Origin: Sulfuricurvum sp.
Lineage (GTDB): Bacteria > Campylobacterota > Campylobacteria > Campylobacterales > Sulfurimonadaceae
Reading direction: 5' to 3'
Assembly: GCF_028713855.1 (NCBI RefSeq)
Contig: NZ_JAQTNN010000012.1
Span: forward strand, 30,996 to 94,995
DNA length: 64,000 bases
A program made the position numbers and the translations under genes. The notes under the pieces were generated by a model. That model ran no database searches, had not been told where the DNA came from, and saw only the letters and a list, made by a program, of their open reading frames with translations. Below, one piece after another: positions 49,313-58,854 of this stretch (its first letter is position 1; each line of letters opens with the position of its first letter).

Positions 49313-49336
49313 CTTCATGATTATTTACTCATGAAG
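49313..49336. terminator. 8-bp hairpin CTTCATGA-TTATTTAC-TCATGAAG between ferredoxin genes (terminator or operator)
   Basis: Perfect inverted repeat in the intergenic region. Confidence 0.45.
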
Positions 49337-49369
49337 AGTTAAAAAAAATATAATATACAAGGAGTTGGG

Positions 49370-49660
49370 ATGACAACACGTGTAGAAATTATGAATGACT
49401 TTTTGGCGATCAATGTCCACCCGGGCAAAACGATCCAAGATATCGTAGAAGCTTCAGGAAGTGCGCTTCCATTCGGATGCCGTGACGGTGAATGCGGCAC
49501 ATGTGTCGTAATGATCGAATCAGGTATGGAATACATGAGCGAAATCAACGATAAAGAGAAAGCGGTCCTTAAAACGGTTGGTGAAACCAGCCCGAAAGCG
49601 CGTCTAGCTTGTCAGATGAAAGTCGTTGCACCAAACGGATTAGTACGTATTAAATACTAA
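49370..49660 (+). CDS. 2Fe-2S ferredoxin (second)
   Basis: LPFGCRDGECGTCVVMIESG ... ARLACQMKV. Confidence 0.88.
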   Translation: MTTRVEIMNDFLAINVHPGKTIQDIVEASGSALPFGCRDGECGTCVVMIESGMEYMSEINDKEKAVLKTVGETSPKARLACQMKVVAPNGLVRIKY

Positions 49661-49671
49661 GCCCATCTTTA

Positions 49672-49703
49672 CAACTCAGTTTCGGCTGAGTTGCCTCTTT
49701 TTT
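49672..49703 (+). terminator. Rho-independent terminator CAACTCAG-TTTCGG-CTGAGTTG-CCTCTTTTTT
   Basis: 8-bp stem followed by T-run. Confidence 0.85.
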
Positions 49704-49795
49704 AATCAACTATCTGCTTAAAAAAACCCTATAATTTTTATCAGAACAATATATGCATTTAATGTATAAAAATGTATATTTTTTAGGTGGCTATT

Positions 49796-51061
49796 ATGCA
49801 AACAACTTTATCTTACAAACAAAAGCAACTTCCAAGACTATCCATGCAGACATGGTTGCCGCTCTTACAATGTTCACTCAACGATCTCGAAAAACATTTG
49901 CAGGTTATTACCAATGAAAATCCTTGCTTAGAGGTAAAATCAGGTTTTGAAGAGTCCAATGCAGCTGCAGGTGGGAGTACAGCATACGGTGCATTTCAAA
50001 ACTATGTGTCGAATTCTTCCAGTGAGCAAATTGAATGGCTCAGTATCTCATCAACCTCTTTGTATGAAAAACTAGATGAGCAGATTGTCGCGCCTTTGTT
50101 CCCGACACCGATATCGCAAAAAATTGCCCGTCAAATTATCTATTATATTAACGACGAGGGGTATTTTGAAGGTTCTGTCGAAGAGGTGGCTCAGCAGTGT
50201 GATACTGATGCTCATACGGTTGAGAGAGTACGTCAGCGATTCGCTCATCTTGAGCCCTCCGGAGTGGGCGCATGCGATTACAAAGAGTCATTTTTATTTC
50301 AGCTGAGTGATCATGACCTTGATGATGAGTTGAGCATACTTCTGGGTGCAATGATTTTACAGTTTGATAAAATGGAAAAATTCATCAATCACCCCCGTCT
50401 TCATGATGCCAAACATGTTTTGCAGCACCTGAAAAATCCACCGGCATTAGAGTATATGGAACCGGAGTCTCAAATTACACCGGATTTGTTTGTCGAATTT
50501 GCAGGATCAGAATTAAATATCCGTATCAATCATGCCTTTTATCCTGATCTACAGGTCAATATGATCGATAAGTACGATAATTTTGCGAAACAAAAGTTTA
50601 AAGAGGCGCGTGAACTCGTTAAGCTTCTTGATTTGCGTAAAGCGACTCTCTATAATGTGGCATTGGTATTGATCGAAAAACAATACAGTTTTTTTATGGG
50701 GGGAGAACTCAAACCGCTTCGACTTCAAGACGTAGCGGATGAACTTGGCTTTAACGAATCGACCATCTCCCGCGCCATTGCTGATAAATACATTCAGACA
50801 GAACGGGGATTATACGCGTTTAAAGACTTTTTCTCCAATTCGATCGGTGAAGTATCTACTTCAGAAATCAAACACTTTCTCAAACGTCTTGTCGGGAGTG
50901 AAAATAAGGATGATCCGTTTAGCGATAAAAGCCTTCATGAAATGATTGAAGAGCGTTTCGGAGTAAAAATGGTACGACGTGTAATTGCCAAATATCGTCA
51001 GGAACTTGATATCCCTTCGTATAAAGAGCGGCTGTTTTTGTACAAATTGGAACTTCTCTAA
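49796..51061 (+). CDS. rpoN: RNA polymerase sigma-54 factor
   Basis: WLPLLQCSLNDLEKHLQVITNENPCLEV, RPLRLQDVADELGFNESTISRAIADKYIQTERG; ends MVRRVIAKYRQELDIPSYKER. Confidence 0.92.
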   Translation: MQTTLSYKQKQLPRLSMQTWLPLLQCSLNDLEKHLQVITNENPCLEVKSGFEESNAAAGGSTAYGAFQNYVSNSSSEQIEWLSISSTSLYEKLDEQIVAPLFPTPISQKIARQIIYYINDEGYFEGSVEEVAQQCDTDAHTVERVRQRFAHLEPSGVGACDYKESFLFQLSDHDLDDELSILLGAMILQFDKMEKFINHPRLHDAKHVLQHLKNPPALEYMEPESQITPDLFVEFAGSELNIRINHAFYPDLQVNMIDKYDNFAKQKFKEARELVKLLDLRKATLYNVALVLIEKQYSFFMGGELKPLRLQDVADELGFNESTISRAIADKYIQTERGLYAFKDFFSNSIGEVSTSEIKHFLKRLVGSENKDDPFSDKSLHEMIEERFGVKMVRRVIAKYRQELDIPSYKERLFLYKLELL

Positions 51062-51174
51062 AGGGTACCGTCCCTTCCTTGTGCTCTTTTAACGTAATTT
51101 ATAGCTTCTTTCTTTTATAATCACCTAATTTTTTTCAGTTATATTCCCATATTTTTAACGTACAAGGAGACGAC

Positions 51175-52869
51175 ATGCAAATCAGCGGTGCACAGATGGT
51201 TATCGAAGCACTCATCGCCGAGGAAGTCGAAGTCGTATTCGGCTACCCTGGTGGGGCGATCATGAACGTCTATGATGAGATTTATAAACAACGCTCATTT
51301 CAGCATATTTTGACCCGTCATGAACAAGCGGCAGTACATGCCGCCGAAGGATACGCGAAAGCTTCCGGCAAAGTTGGAGTGGCAATGATCACTTCAGGAC
51401 CGGGTTTTACGAACGGTGTGACCGGTTTGGCGGATGCATATATGGACTCTATTCCTCTCGTTCTTATCAGCGGACAGGTTCCAATGTCCTTGATCGGTAC
51501 TGATGCATTCCAAGAAATTGATGCAGTCGGTATCAGTCGACCATGCACAAAACATAACTATTTAGTAACCGATGCGGCGGATCTTCCGCGTATCCTTAAA
51601 GAGGCGTTTTACATTGCCCGTACCGGCCGTCCGGGCCCCGTGCATGTTGATATTCCAAAAGACGTAACGGCACAAATCGCCAAATTCGACTACTCTAAAG
51701 AAGTTGATTTGGAAACGTATAAACCGACAACAAAAGGCAATACACGTCAGATCAAAAAAGCGATGGAGGCTATTGCAAACGCAAAACGTCCATTGCTCTA
51801 TCTTGGCGGTGGTGTCATCAACTCCAATGCAGCAGAATTGGTACGCGAGTTTTCAAAAATGACACAGATTCCTGCGGTAGAAACCTTTATGGCACGCGGA
51901 ACGCTCCGTTATGATGATCCGTTGTTGATCTCTATGCTCGGTATGCACGGCTCGTATGCGGCGAATATGGCAATGTCTGAGACCGATTTGGTTATCGGTT
52001 TGGGCGCGAGATTTGATGACCGTGTTACGGGGAAACTTTCTGAGTTTGCCAAAAATGCTCAGATCATTCATGTTGATATCGATCCGGCCAGTATTTCAAA
52101 ATTGGTGAATGCACACTTTCCGATCGTCGGTGATGTCAAAAATGTTTTAGAGCAAATGATTCCATTAGCCAAAGAGCAAGTTGATCCGTTACGTTATACC
52201 CAGTGGCACAACACGATTGCCAACTTCAACAAACTTCATCCTCTTTCGTATAAAGAAGAGGGCGATCGTCTCAAACCTCAATGGGTTGTTGAACGTATCG
52301 GGCAGCTCTTGGGAGACGGTGCCAATATCTCGACCGATGTCGGACAGCATCAAATGTGGACTGCGCAGTTTTATCCCTTTACCCGTCCGCGCCAATGGGT
52401 CAGCTCCGGCGGTCTTGGGACGATGGGATTTGGATTTCCGGCAGCACTTGGTGTTAAACGTGCCGATATGGAACGTGTCAGTATCAACATTACGGGTGAC
52501 GGTTCTATTTTGATGAATATCCAAGAATTGATGACGGCAGTTGAATTCAAACTCCCCGTCATCAACGTTATCTTAAACAATAACTTTTTGGGAATGGTAC
52601 GTCAATGGCAAACTCTCTTTTATGATAAACGCCATTCACAAACCGATTTGTCGATACAGCCCGATTTCGTCAAACTTGCTGATGCCTTTGGGGGAGTCGG
52701 ATACCGCGTTACAACTAAAGAAGAATTTGATGCCGCATTAAAAGATGCGATTGAAAAGAATGTTGTAGCGATTATCGATGTTGCCGTTAATCGATTTGAA
52801 AACGTTTTACCGATGGTTCCGGCAGGCGGATCGCTGTTTAATATGATGTTAGAGTACAAGGAGAAATGA
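51175..52869 (+). CDS. ilvB: Acetolactate synthase large subunit
   Basis: VFGYPGGAIMNVYDEIY, RHEQAAVHAAEGYAKASGKVGV, GDGSILMNIQEL. Confidence 0.95.
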   Translation: MQISGAQMVIEALIAEEVEVVFGYPGGAIMNVYDEIYKQRSFQHILTRHEQAAVHAAEGYAKASGKVGVAMITSGPGFTNGVTGLADAYMDSIPLVLISGQVPMSLIGTDAFQEIDAVGISRPCTKHNYLVTDAADLPRILKEAFYIARTGRPGPVHVDIPKDVTAQIAKFDYSKEVDLETYKPTTKGNTRQIKKAMEAIANAKRPLLYLGGGVINSNAAELVREFSKMTQIPAVETFMARGTLRYDDPLLISMLGMHGSYAANMAMSETDLVIGLGARFDDRVTGKLSEFAKNAQIIHVDIDPASISKLVNAHFPIVGDVKNVLEQMIPLAKEQVDPLRYTQWHNTIANFNKLHPLSYKEEGDRLKPQWVVERIGQLLGDGANISTDVGQHQMWTAQFYPFTRPRQWVSSGGLGTMGFGFPAALGVKRADMERVSINITGDGSILMNIQELMTAVEFKLPVINVILNNNFLGMVRQWQTLFYDKRHSQTDLSIQPDFVKLADAFGGVGYRVTTKEEFDAALKDAIEKNVVAIIDVAVNRFENVLPMVPAGGSLFNMMLEYKEK

Positions 52870-53342
52870 TGGAACAAACAGAACGTCGCGTTATTTCCGT
52901 TATTGTTATGAATGAAGCGAGTGTACTTTCACGCATCGCAGGATTGTTTTCAGGACGTGGATACAATATTGAGTCTCTCACGGTGGCTCCGATTCCTGAT
53001 TCAAAATACTCCCGTATCACGATTGTAACTTCCGGATCGGTTCGGGTAATCGAACAGATCACGAAACAGCTTCATAAATTGATTCCGGTTTTGAAAGTTT
53101 ATGAACATGCTGATCTGGTTGAAAAAGAGATGGCCATGGTCAAAATTCCTATGAATGAATCATTGGGTGACATTGAAGCCCTTACTCATGCGTACAATGG
53201 CAGTATCGTCAATGTAGGAAGCGATACGATGATTGTTATGGTCACGGATGAACCGACAAGAATCGGTCATTTTTTAGAAGCGATAAAACGTTTTCACCCC
53301 AAAGAGATTGTTCGCAGCGGCTCTGTCGCGCTTGAGAGATAA
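52866..53342 (+). CDS. ilvH: Acetolactate synthase small subunit
   Basis: RRVISVIVMNEASVLSRIAGLFSGRGYNIESLTVAP. Confidence 0.95.
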   Translation: MMEQTERRVISVIVMNEASVLSRIAGLFSGRGYNIESLTVAPIPDSKYSRITIVTSGSVRVIEQITKQLHKLIPVLKVYEHADLVEKEMAMVKIPMNESLGDIEALTHAYNGSIVNVGSDTMIVMVTDEPTRIGHFLEAIKRFHPKEIVRSGSVALER

Positions 53343-53348
53343 GGCACT

Positions 53349-54296
53349 ATGACACTGCATGAAATAGCATCCATTCTCGAATGTGCGGGAATCGGCAGTC
53401 AGATTGAAATCAGTGGGATGAATACCCTTCGCGATGCATGTGAGGGAGAAATCTCTTTTCTCTCTGATTCCAAATACGAAAAAGACCTTGCAACGACGCA
53501 AGCTTCTGCTGTTATTCTTCCGAAGGCAAAATCGAGCCTTCTTCCTTCCGGTGTCGTAGCTATCGAATCGGATGAACCTTATTTGATGGTTGCAAAGCTA
53601 TCACAGTATTTTGCCAAACCGATTCGAAGCAGTGACGCTGCACCGGTTGTCGGAGAGGGAAGTGTTGTCTATCCAACCGCACATCTTGAAAATGGCTCTA
53701 AAATCGGTGTAAATTGTACGATTATGAGCGGAGTTTATATCGGAGCGGAAGTTGTTATCGGAGACAATGTCATCCTTTATCCCAATGTCACCATTTACCG
53801 CGATTGCAGTATTGGCAACAATGTTATGATTCATGCCGGAACAGTAATCGGAAGTGACGGATTCGGATATGCTCATACCAAAATGGGAGAGCACGTTAAA
53901 CTCTATCAAAACGGGAATGTGATTATCGAAGATGATGTTGAAATCGGTGCAAATACAACCGTTGATTGTGCCGTATTCGGTTCGACGATTATTAAACGGG
54001 GCTCTAAAATAGACAATCTAATCCAAATCGGACATAACTGTATAGTAGGTGAACATTCCATTATGGTAGCTCAATCCGGTCTTGCAGGTTCGACAACTTT
54101 GGGACGAAACGTTGTTATGGGAGGGCAAAGTGCTACGGCAGGACACCTTAGTATTGCCCCGTTTACAACATTGGCGGCACGCTCAGGTGTTACTAAAAGT
54201 ATCACTTTGAAGGGAGTCTACAGTGGCTTTCCCTTGATGGAACATAAATTATGGCTGAAAATGCAGGCAAAACTCGCTAAAATATTAGAATCTTAA
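53349..54296 (+). CDS. lpxD: UDP-3-O-acylglucosamine N-acyltransferase
   Basis: [41 protein letters not shown] hexapeptide repeats. Confidence 0.93.
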   Translation: MTLHEIASILECAGIGSQIEISGMNTLRDACEGEISFLSDSKYEKDLATTQASAVILPKAKSSLLPSGVVAIESDEPYLMVAKLSQYFAKPIRSSDAAPVVGEGSVVYPTAHLENGSKIGVNCTIMSGVYIGAEVVIGDNVILYPNVTIYRDCSIGNNVMIHAGTVIGSDGFGYAHTKMGEHVKLYQNGNVIIEDDVEIGANTTVDCAVFGSTIIKRGSKIDNLIQIGHNCIVGEHSIMVAQSGLAGSTTLGRNVVMGGQSATAGHLSIAPFTTLAARSGVTKSITLKGVYSGFPLMEHKLWLKMQAKLAKILES

Positions 54297-54312
54297 GAAG
54301 AAGGGGACAAGC

Positions 54313-54858
54313 ATGAGAATAGCGATAGTAGGTTTAATGATGCTCGGCACGATCTTAAGTGCTGAAGGTGAATCTACCGATATTCGAATGCCTGATATTG
54401 TCCTCGATGCGATTAAGCACTGTGAATGCCTCATAGAGGGCGGTGCGTGCAATCCTAATGTTATCCGAATCAATGCTGAAGACGAAGCACAGCGTGCGGC
54501 AGCAGCAGGTTTTGCAGTGAACGGGCATATCATCAAATGCGGCTCAAGCGAACAATGCAGTATGCAAGCGCAGGCGCTGATTGATGGAGGTATAACGAAT
54601 CTCGATCTTGGTCCCTATCAAATCAACTACAAATATCACCCCAACCCTATGCTGCACGAATATTTCGAAGATACTTCAGCGCGAGAACAAGCTAATACCA
54701 TTTTGACCAAATTAGTTAAAAGCTTTGGATATTCATGGGAGACACTAGGGCGTTATCACCATTTCAGTGCAACCGATAGAACGCGCAATGAACGCTATTA
54801 TCGTAAAATGTACGCTTTTATCTACGGAAATAACCTCAAATCTCAGGGCTCAGAATAA
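54313..54858 (+). CDS. Secreted protein, possible transglycosylase (SLT)-like fold
   Basis: Signal peptide MRIAIVGLMMLGTILSAEG; LDLGPYQINYKYHPNP ... YHHFSATDRTRNERYYRKMY. Confidence 0.45.
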   Translation: MRIAIVGLMMLGTILSAEGESTDIRMPDIVLDAIKHCECLIEGGACNPNVIRINAEDEAQRAAAAGFAVNGHIIKCGSSEQCSMQAQALIDGGITNLDLGPYQINYKYHPNPMLHEYFEDTSAREQANTILTKLVKSFGYSWETLGRYHHFSATDRTRNERYYRKMYAFIYGNNLKSQGSE

Positions 54859-54879
54859 TTCCTTATTTTTTAAGATTGC

Positions 54880-54899
54880 TTTAGCCAAAATCGGCTAAA
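54880..54899. terminator. Hairpin TTTAGCC-AAAATC-GGCTAAA
   Basis: 7-bp inverted repeat followed by pyrimidine-rich CTCTTTT. Confidence 0.55.
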
Positions 54900-54930
54900 C
54901 TCTTTTCATTACAGTTAAATAGGAGAGAAT

Positions 54931-55152
54931 ATGAGTTCTGGTGTAACGGTTATTAAAGAGATCCCATTGGATGGGACTAAAAAAGGGATTGTTTCTATTA
55001 GTAAAGTTGATGAGCCTTACGGTGTAGGAAGTGACAGCGTCGCAAGTATTGGAATTTCATTATCCGGTGATGCAAAAAATCCAGAGTGGAAAGTTCATAT
55101 TCCAATGGGAAATATTGATGCAGTTGTGGAAGCATTAAAATCTATTAAGTAA
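54931..55152 (+). CDS. Small conserved hypothetical protein (73 aa)
   Basis: Intact ORF with RBS (aggagag); no recognised family. Confidence 0.55.
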   Translation: MSSGVTVIKEIPLDGTKKGIVSISKVDEPYGVGSDSVASIGISLSGDAKNPEWKVHIPMGNIDAVVEALKSIK

Positions 55153-55158
55153 TTTGTT

Positions 55159-55178
55159 ATTCCCGCGAAGGCGGGAAT
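55159..55178. terminator. Bidirectional hairpin ATTCCCGC-GAAG-GCGGGAAT between convergent genes
   Basis: 8-bp perfect stem with tetraloop overlapping the aspC stop. Confidence 0.7.
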
Positions 55179-56344
55179 TAGCGTCGTGACGCTGCAAACA
55201 CAGCAATACGTTTAATACCTTCGCGAATACTTTCAATATCCGTTGCAAAGCTAAATCGGAAATATCCCTCAGAACCGAATCCGACTCCAGGAACAACAGC
55301 GATTCCTTGCTCTTCTAATAAAGCTTTACAAAATTCCATCGAATCATTACTGATTTCTTTAATATTAACAAAGAGATAAAATGCACCAGCTGGGCAAAGT
55401 ACAGAGATTCCGTCGATCTCATTAAGAAGTTTTACCGCTTCGTCGCGGCGAGCTTTAAAGGCTACGCGCATTGTTTCAATATCAGCATCCGCAGCACCAT
55501 TGAGTCCGAAGATGGCCGCTTTTTGGGTGATACTGTTGATGTTTGACGTACTTTGACTTTGGAGCTTTTTGGTTGCTTGGATGATTTCGGTGTTGGCAGC
55601 AGCCATATACCCAAAACGCCATCCTGTCATTGCTACTGATTTGGAAAGTCCATTGATTGTGATAGTCCGTTGGAACATATCATCACTGACTGCAGCAGCA
55701 GAGGTAAACTCACCATCATAAATGAGTTTTTCATACATCTCATCACTGGCTACGATGACATCTGTTCCTTCTAGCACTTTGCCCAATTCAGTGAGCTCTT
55801 CACGTGAGTAGACGGCACCTGTCGGATTTGACGGTGAAGTGAGAATCAACATTTTTGTTTTAGGTGTCAATGCTGCTTTGAGCTGTTCAGGGGTGATTTT
55901 AAACCCGCTTGCATCGTTGGTCTCAATCTCTACAACCGTACCGCCACAGTACATCACAAGTTCTGGATAGGTGACCCAATACGGTGCAGGAATGATCACT
56001 TCATCACCACCTTGGATTGTACAGGCAAAAAGGTTATAAAGTGAGTGCTTTGCCCCATTATTTGCAATGATTTGGTTTGCTTTGTATTCCAGTCCGTTAT
56101 CTCGTTTGAGTTTCAAAGCAATAGCTGCTTTAAGATCAGGAATACCGTCAACGGCGGTGTATTTGGTAAACCCGTCATTGATCGCTTTGATGGCAGCATC
56201 CTTGATCACTTGAGGAGTGTCAAAATCGGGTTCGCCAGCGGAGAAGCTGAGGATATTTTTCCCTTGTGCTTTAAGTTCTTGCGCTAACGTACTGATAGCA
56301 ATGGTAATCGATTCGGAGAGTATATTGACGCGATCGGTTAGCAT
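55178..56344 (-). CDS. aspC: Class I/II aminotransferase (aspartate aminotransferase family)
   Basis: FSAGEPDFDTPQVIKDAA, NPTGAVYSREEL, INGLSKSVAMTGWRFGYMAA (PLP lysine). Confidence 0.93.
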   Translation of the reverse strand: MLTDRVNILSESITIAISTLAQELKAQGKNILSFSAGEPDFDTPQVIKDAAIKAINDGFTKYTAVDGIPDLKAAIALKLKRDNGLEYKANQIIANNGAKHSLYNLFACTIQGGDEVIIPAPYWVTYPELVMYCGGTVVEIETNDASGFKITPEQLKAALTPKTKMLILTSPSNPTGAVYSREELTELGKVLEGTDVIVASDEMYEKLIYDGEFTSAAAVSDDMFQRTITINGLSKSVAMTGWRFGYMAAANTEIIQATKKLQSQSTSNINSITQKAAIFGLNGAADADIETMRVAFKARRDEAVKLLNEIDGISVLCPAGAFYLFVNIKEISNDSMEFCKALLEEQGIAVVPGVGFGSEGYFRFSFATDIESIREGIKRIAVFAASRR

Positions 56345-56404
56345 AAGCGGCCCTTGTAAAAAATTTCGGAATTATAACATGGCTGGCTTTAATTTTTACA
56401 TGAA

Positions 56405-58327
56405 TTATTGATTTAAAAATTGCGGTTTTCCGGTATAAAAACCCTGTGCGTAGGTTATCCCTAAATCGGACACATTTTTGAGTATTTCTTCGGAAGCAAC
56501 GTATTCTGCGACAGTATCAATGCCTATTCGATGAGCAAAATCGACAATTGCTTCGACAACAATCCTGTGCCGAGGATTTTGATCGATGGATTTAATTAAA
56601 GATCCGTCGATTTTTAAGATATCGACATTTAATTTGAGAATATTTTCAAAATTCGAATATCCGGTACCGAAATCATCTATGGCTATTTTGGCGCCTAACG
56701 CTTTCATCTTAGTGATAAATAAGGCGACTTCATCAAAATTTTCAATCCCTTCTGATTCTAATATTTCAAAAATAATCCGATTTGCTGTACCTGTTTGACG
56801 AAGTATATTTTCAATCGTAGCTATGGTACGGACATCTAAAATATCAGTACTGGAAAGATTAATGGAAAATTGTTCATGTCTTGTTGCAAATAAATTACAG
56901 GCTTGATAGACAACTTCTTGGGTTATGTGATGGTAAAGTTTTGTTTTTTGAGCAATTGGCAAGAAATCATAAGGGCCGATGAGTGAACCATCTTCATTTT
57001 GAATCCGTACCAAGGTCTCATATTTTTCAATTTGACCGTTAATACATGAAACGATCGGTTGATATTGACAAACGATTCGATGTTCAACCAAAGCTTGACG
57101 AATTTGCGCAGACATTGCTATATTGGCTTGATATTGTTGTTCAATACCTTCAGATTGATCGTAGACGGAATAGGGGAGCTTATTGTTTCGCGCTTTATTT
57201 AAAGCAACATCAGCATGGATGAGAGGCTTATCACTGTCAATAGCGATTCCAACGGTTGCATGGATATGAATAGTTTCATCCGATATTAAAAAGAGTTTCT
57301 CACTTAAGAGAGAAAGGAGCATTTCGATGTCATGTCGAAATTGAGTGGATGTATTGCCTGGTTTTAGCCGGAACGCAAATTCATCTCCGCCGAGTCGGTA
57401 AGGTGAGAGTTTCATTTCACCCAGCCAATATGCGATTTGTTTTAGAAGCCAATCCCCGGCATCAATACCAAAAAAGTCATTGATCTCTTTAAAATCATCG
57501 ATGTTTAAAATGGCAACGGTATTTATCCCATTTACTGAGAGATCCTCTTGGAGTTTAAGGCGATTTGGAAGGGTGGTAAGATTGTCAAAATAGAGGTGCT
57601 GAGTTGCTAAATGGGTTTTTTCGGTAATCTTCTTTTCAAGATTTTGATTGATTGTTTCAATTTCATTCGAATAATGTAAAACGCGTTCTTGCATCGTTTC
57701 AAATGCATGGATAATTTGTCTAAATTCTCGTTGGGTATAGGGGATATCAAAGATTACTTTTTCACCCGGTTTGTAACCACGAACTTTTTTGGCAATTAAT
57801 TTAATTGGGACAAGGAGTCGGTTAATCCACGTAAGCATAAACAATAGCAAGATAGCAATACTTAATGCAATCCAGCCGTACAGTGTATAAAAGCGGTTCA
57901 TAGCTTTGATAAATGCTTCTCCGGAATAGGTAAGGGTAATGGATCCAATTGGCTGAAGAGAGCCGGGTTCACTTAAATTTTTCGTAATTTGTATGGTTTC
58001 CTTTGAAACATCAGCTTTGTATTTATGATAATTAAGGATCGTTTTTCCTTGCTTATCGATAATTTTTACCGATACAACTTCATTCAGTCGAGTAATTGCA
58101 GAAAGCTTTTCACCAAAATTTTTAGTACCTAAAAAGAGAGAGAGTGCGATGGATGCTTCAATGGTGTCAACTAGTAAAGCCGCTTTCTCGCGCTGGGCGT
58201 TCATTGTTACATCACGAACGATCGTGAATGTCGCCATAGTAATGATGGCAAAAAACAAAAAAGCGGTCATAATCAATGTTGCTATTATTTTAGTTGAAAT
58301 ACGGGCATTATGAATTTGATGGATCAT
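56405..58327 (-). CDS. Membrane HAMP-GGDEF-EAL protein with periplasmic (CHASE8-like) sensor
   Basis: TM-periplasmic-TM N-terminus, YRLGGDEFAF, EKYETLVRI, IDDFGTGYSNF. Confidence 0.9.
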   Translation of the reverse strand: MIHQIHNARISTKIIATLIMTAFLFFAIITMATFTIVRDVTMNAQREKAALLVDTIEASIALSLFLGTKNFGEKLSAITRLNEVVSVKIIDKQGKTILNYHKYKADVSKETIQITKNLSEPGSLQPIGSITLTYSGEAFIKAMNRFYTLYGWIALSIAILLLFMLTWINRLLVPIKLIAKKVRGYKPGEKVIFDIPYTQREFRQIIHAFETMQERVLHYSNEIETINQNLEKKITEKTHLATQHLYFDNLTTLPNRLKLQEDLSVNGINTVAILNIDDFKEINDFFGIDAGDWLLKQIAYWLGEMKLSPYRLGGDEFAFRLKPGNTSTQFRHDIEMLLSLLSEKLFLISDETIHIHATVGIAIDSDKPLIHADVALNKARNNKLPYSVYDQSEGIEQQYQANIAMSAQIRQALVEHRIVCQYQPIVSCINGQIEKYETLVRIQNEDGSLIGPYDFLPIAQKTKLYHHITQEVVYQACNLFATRHEQFSINLSSTDILDVRTIATIENILRQTGTANRIIFEILESEGIENFDEVALFITKMKALGAKIAIDDFGTGYSNFENILKLNVDILKIDGSLIKSIDQNPRHRIVVEAIVDFAHRIGIDTVAEYVASEEILKNVSDLGITYAQGFYTGKPQFLNQ

Positions 58328-58854
58328 ATCAACCTCGCAAGTTGGAACAGAGTATCATTAAATCGAAATTTCCCTTCTTTCAGTATGTTTTTATTGATAT
58401 AGATAATGGTTGAGCGTTCGATGACAATGGAACCTAATATCCCACGTTCAAGATCGGACAGATCATATGAGAATGTCGGAATTGAGCTTGTAAGCGCCCA
58501 TGCAGCCACTTTATCGACCGATCGATTGCTCATTGAAGTAAGATAAACAAAGGTTACATCTTTCCGTAATAATAGATCATCCACATTGACTGCCATAGCA
58601 AGAAAATTCAAATTACCAACTTTACCATTATAGTTTTGATTGATTTCATCAGCGATATTTTGTGCCAATGCTTTACGATTAGATTCATAAACAATAGCCA
58701 GTGTAGCAGTATTTGATTTGGATGCTGCTTTAAGATCCAAAACCATGATTTTTGGGATCATTTTAATATGTGTATTGAGTAAAACATTATCTTCTGCATG
58801 GATGAACAGCAGTAAAATGGACAAAATAAACCATAATCGGATCATCAGAATCTC
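58324..58854 (-). CDS. YfiR-like (DUF4154) periplasmic protein
   Basis: Signal peptide; VTFVYLTSMSNRSVDKVAAWALTSSIPTFSYDLSDLERG; located between TonB receptor and GGDEF/EAL gene. Confidence 0.6.
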   Translation of the reverse strand, partial: EILMIRLWFILSILLLFIHAEDNVLLNTHIKMIPKIMVLDLKAASKSNTATLAIVYESNRKALAQNIADEINQNYNGKVGNLNFLAMAVNVDDLLLRKDVTFVYLTSMSNRSVDKVAAWALTSSIPTFSYDLSDLERGILGSIVIERSTIIYINKNILKEGKFRFNDTLFQLARLI

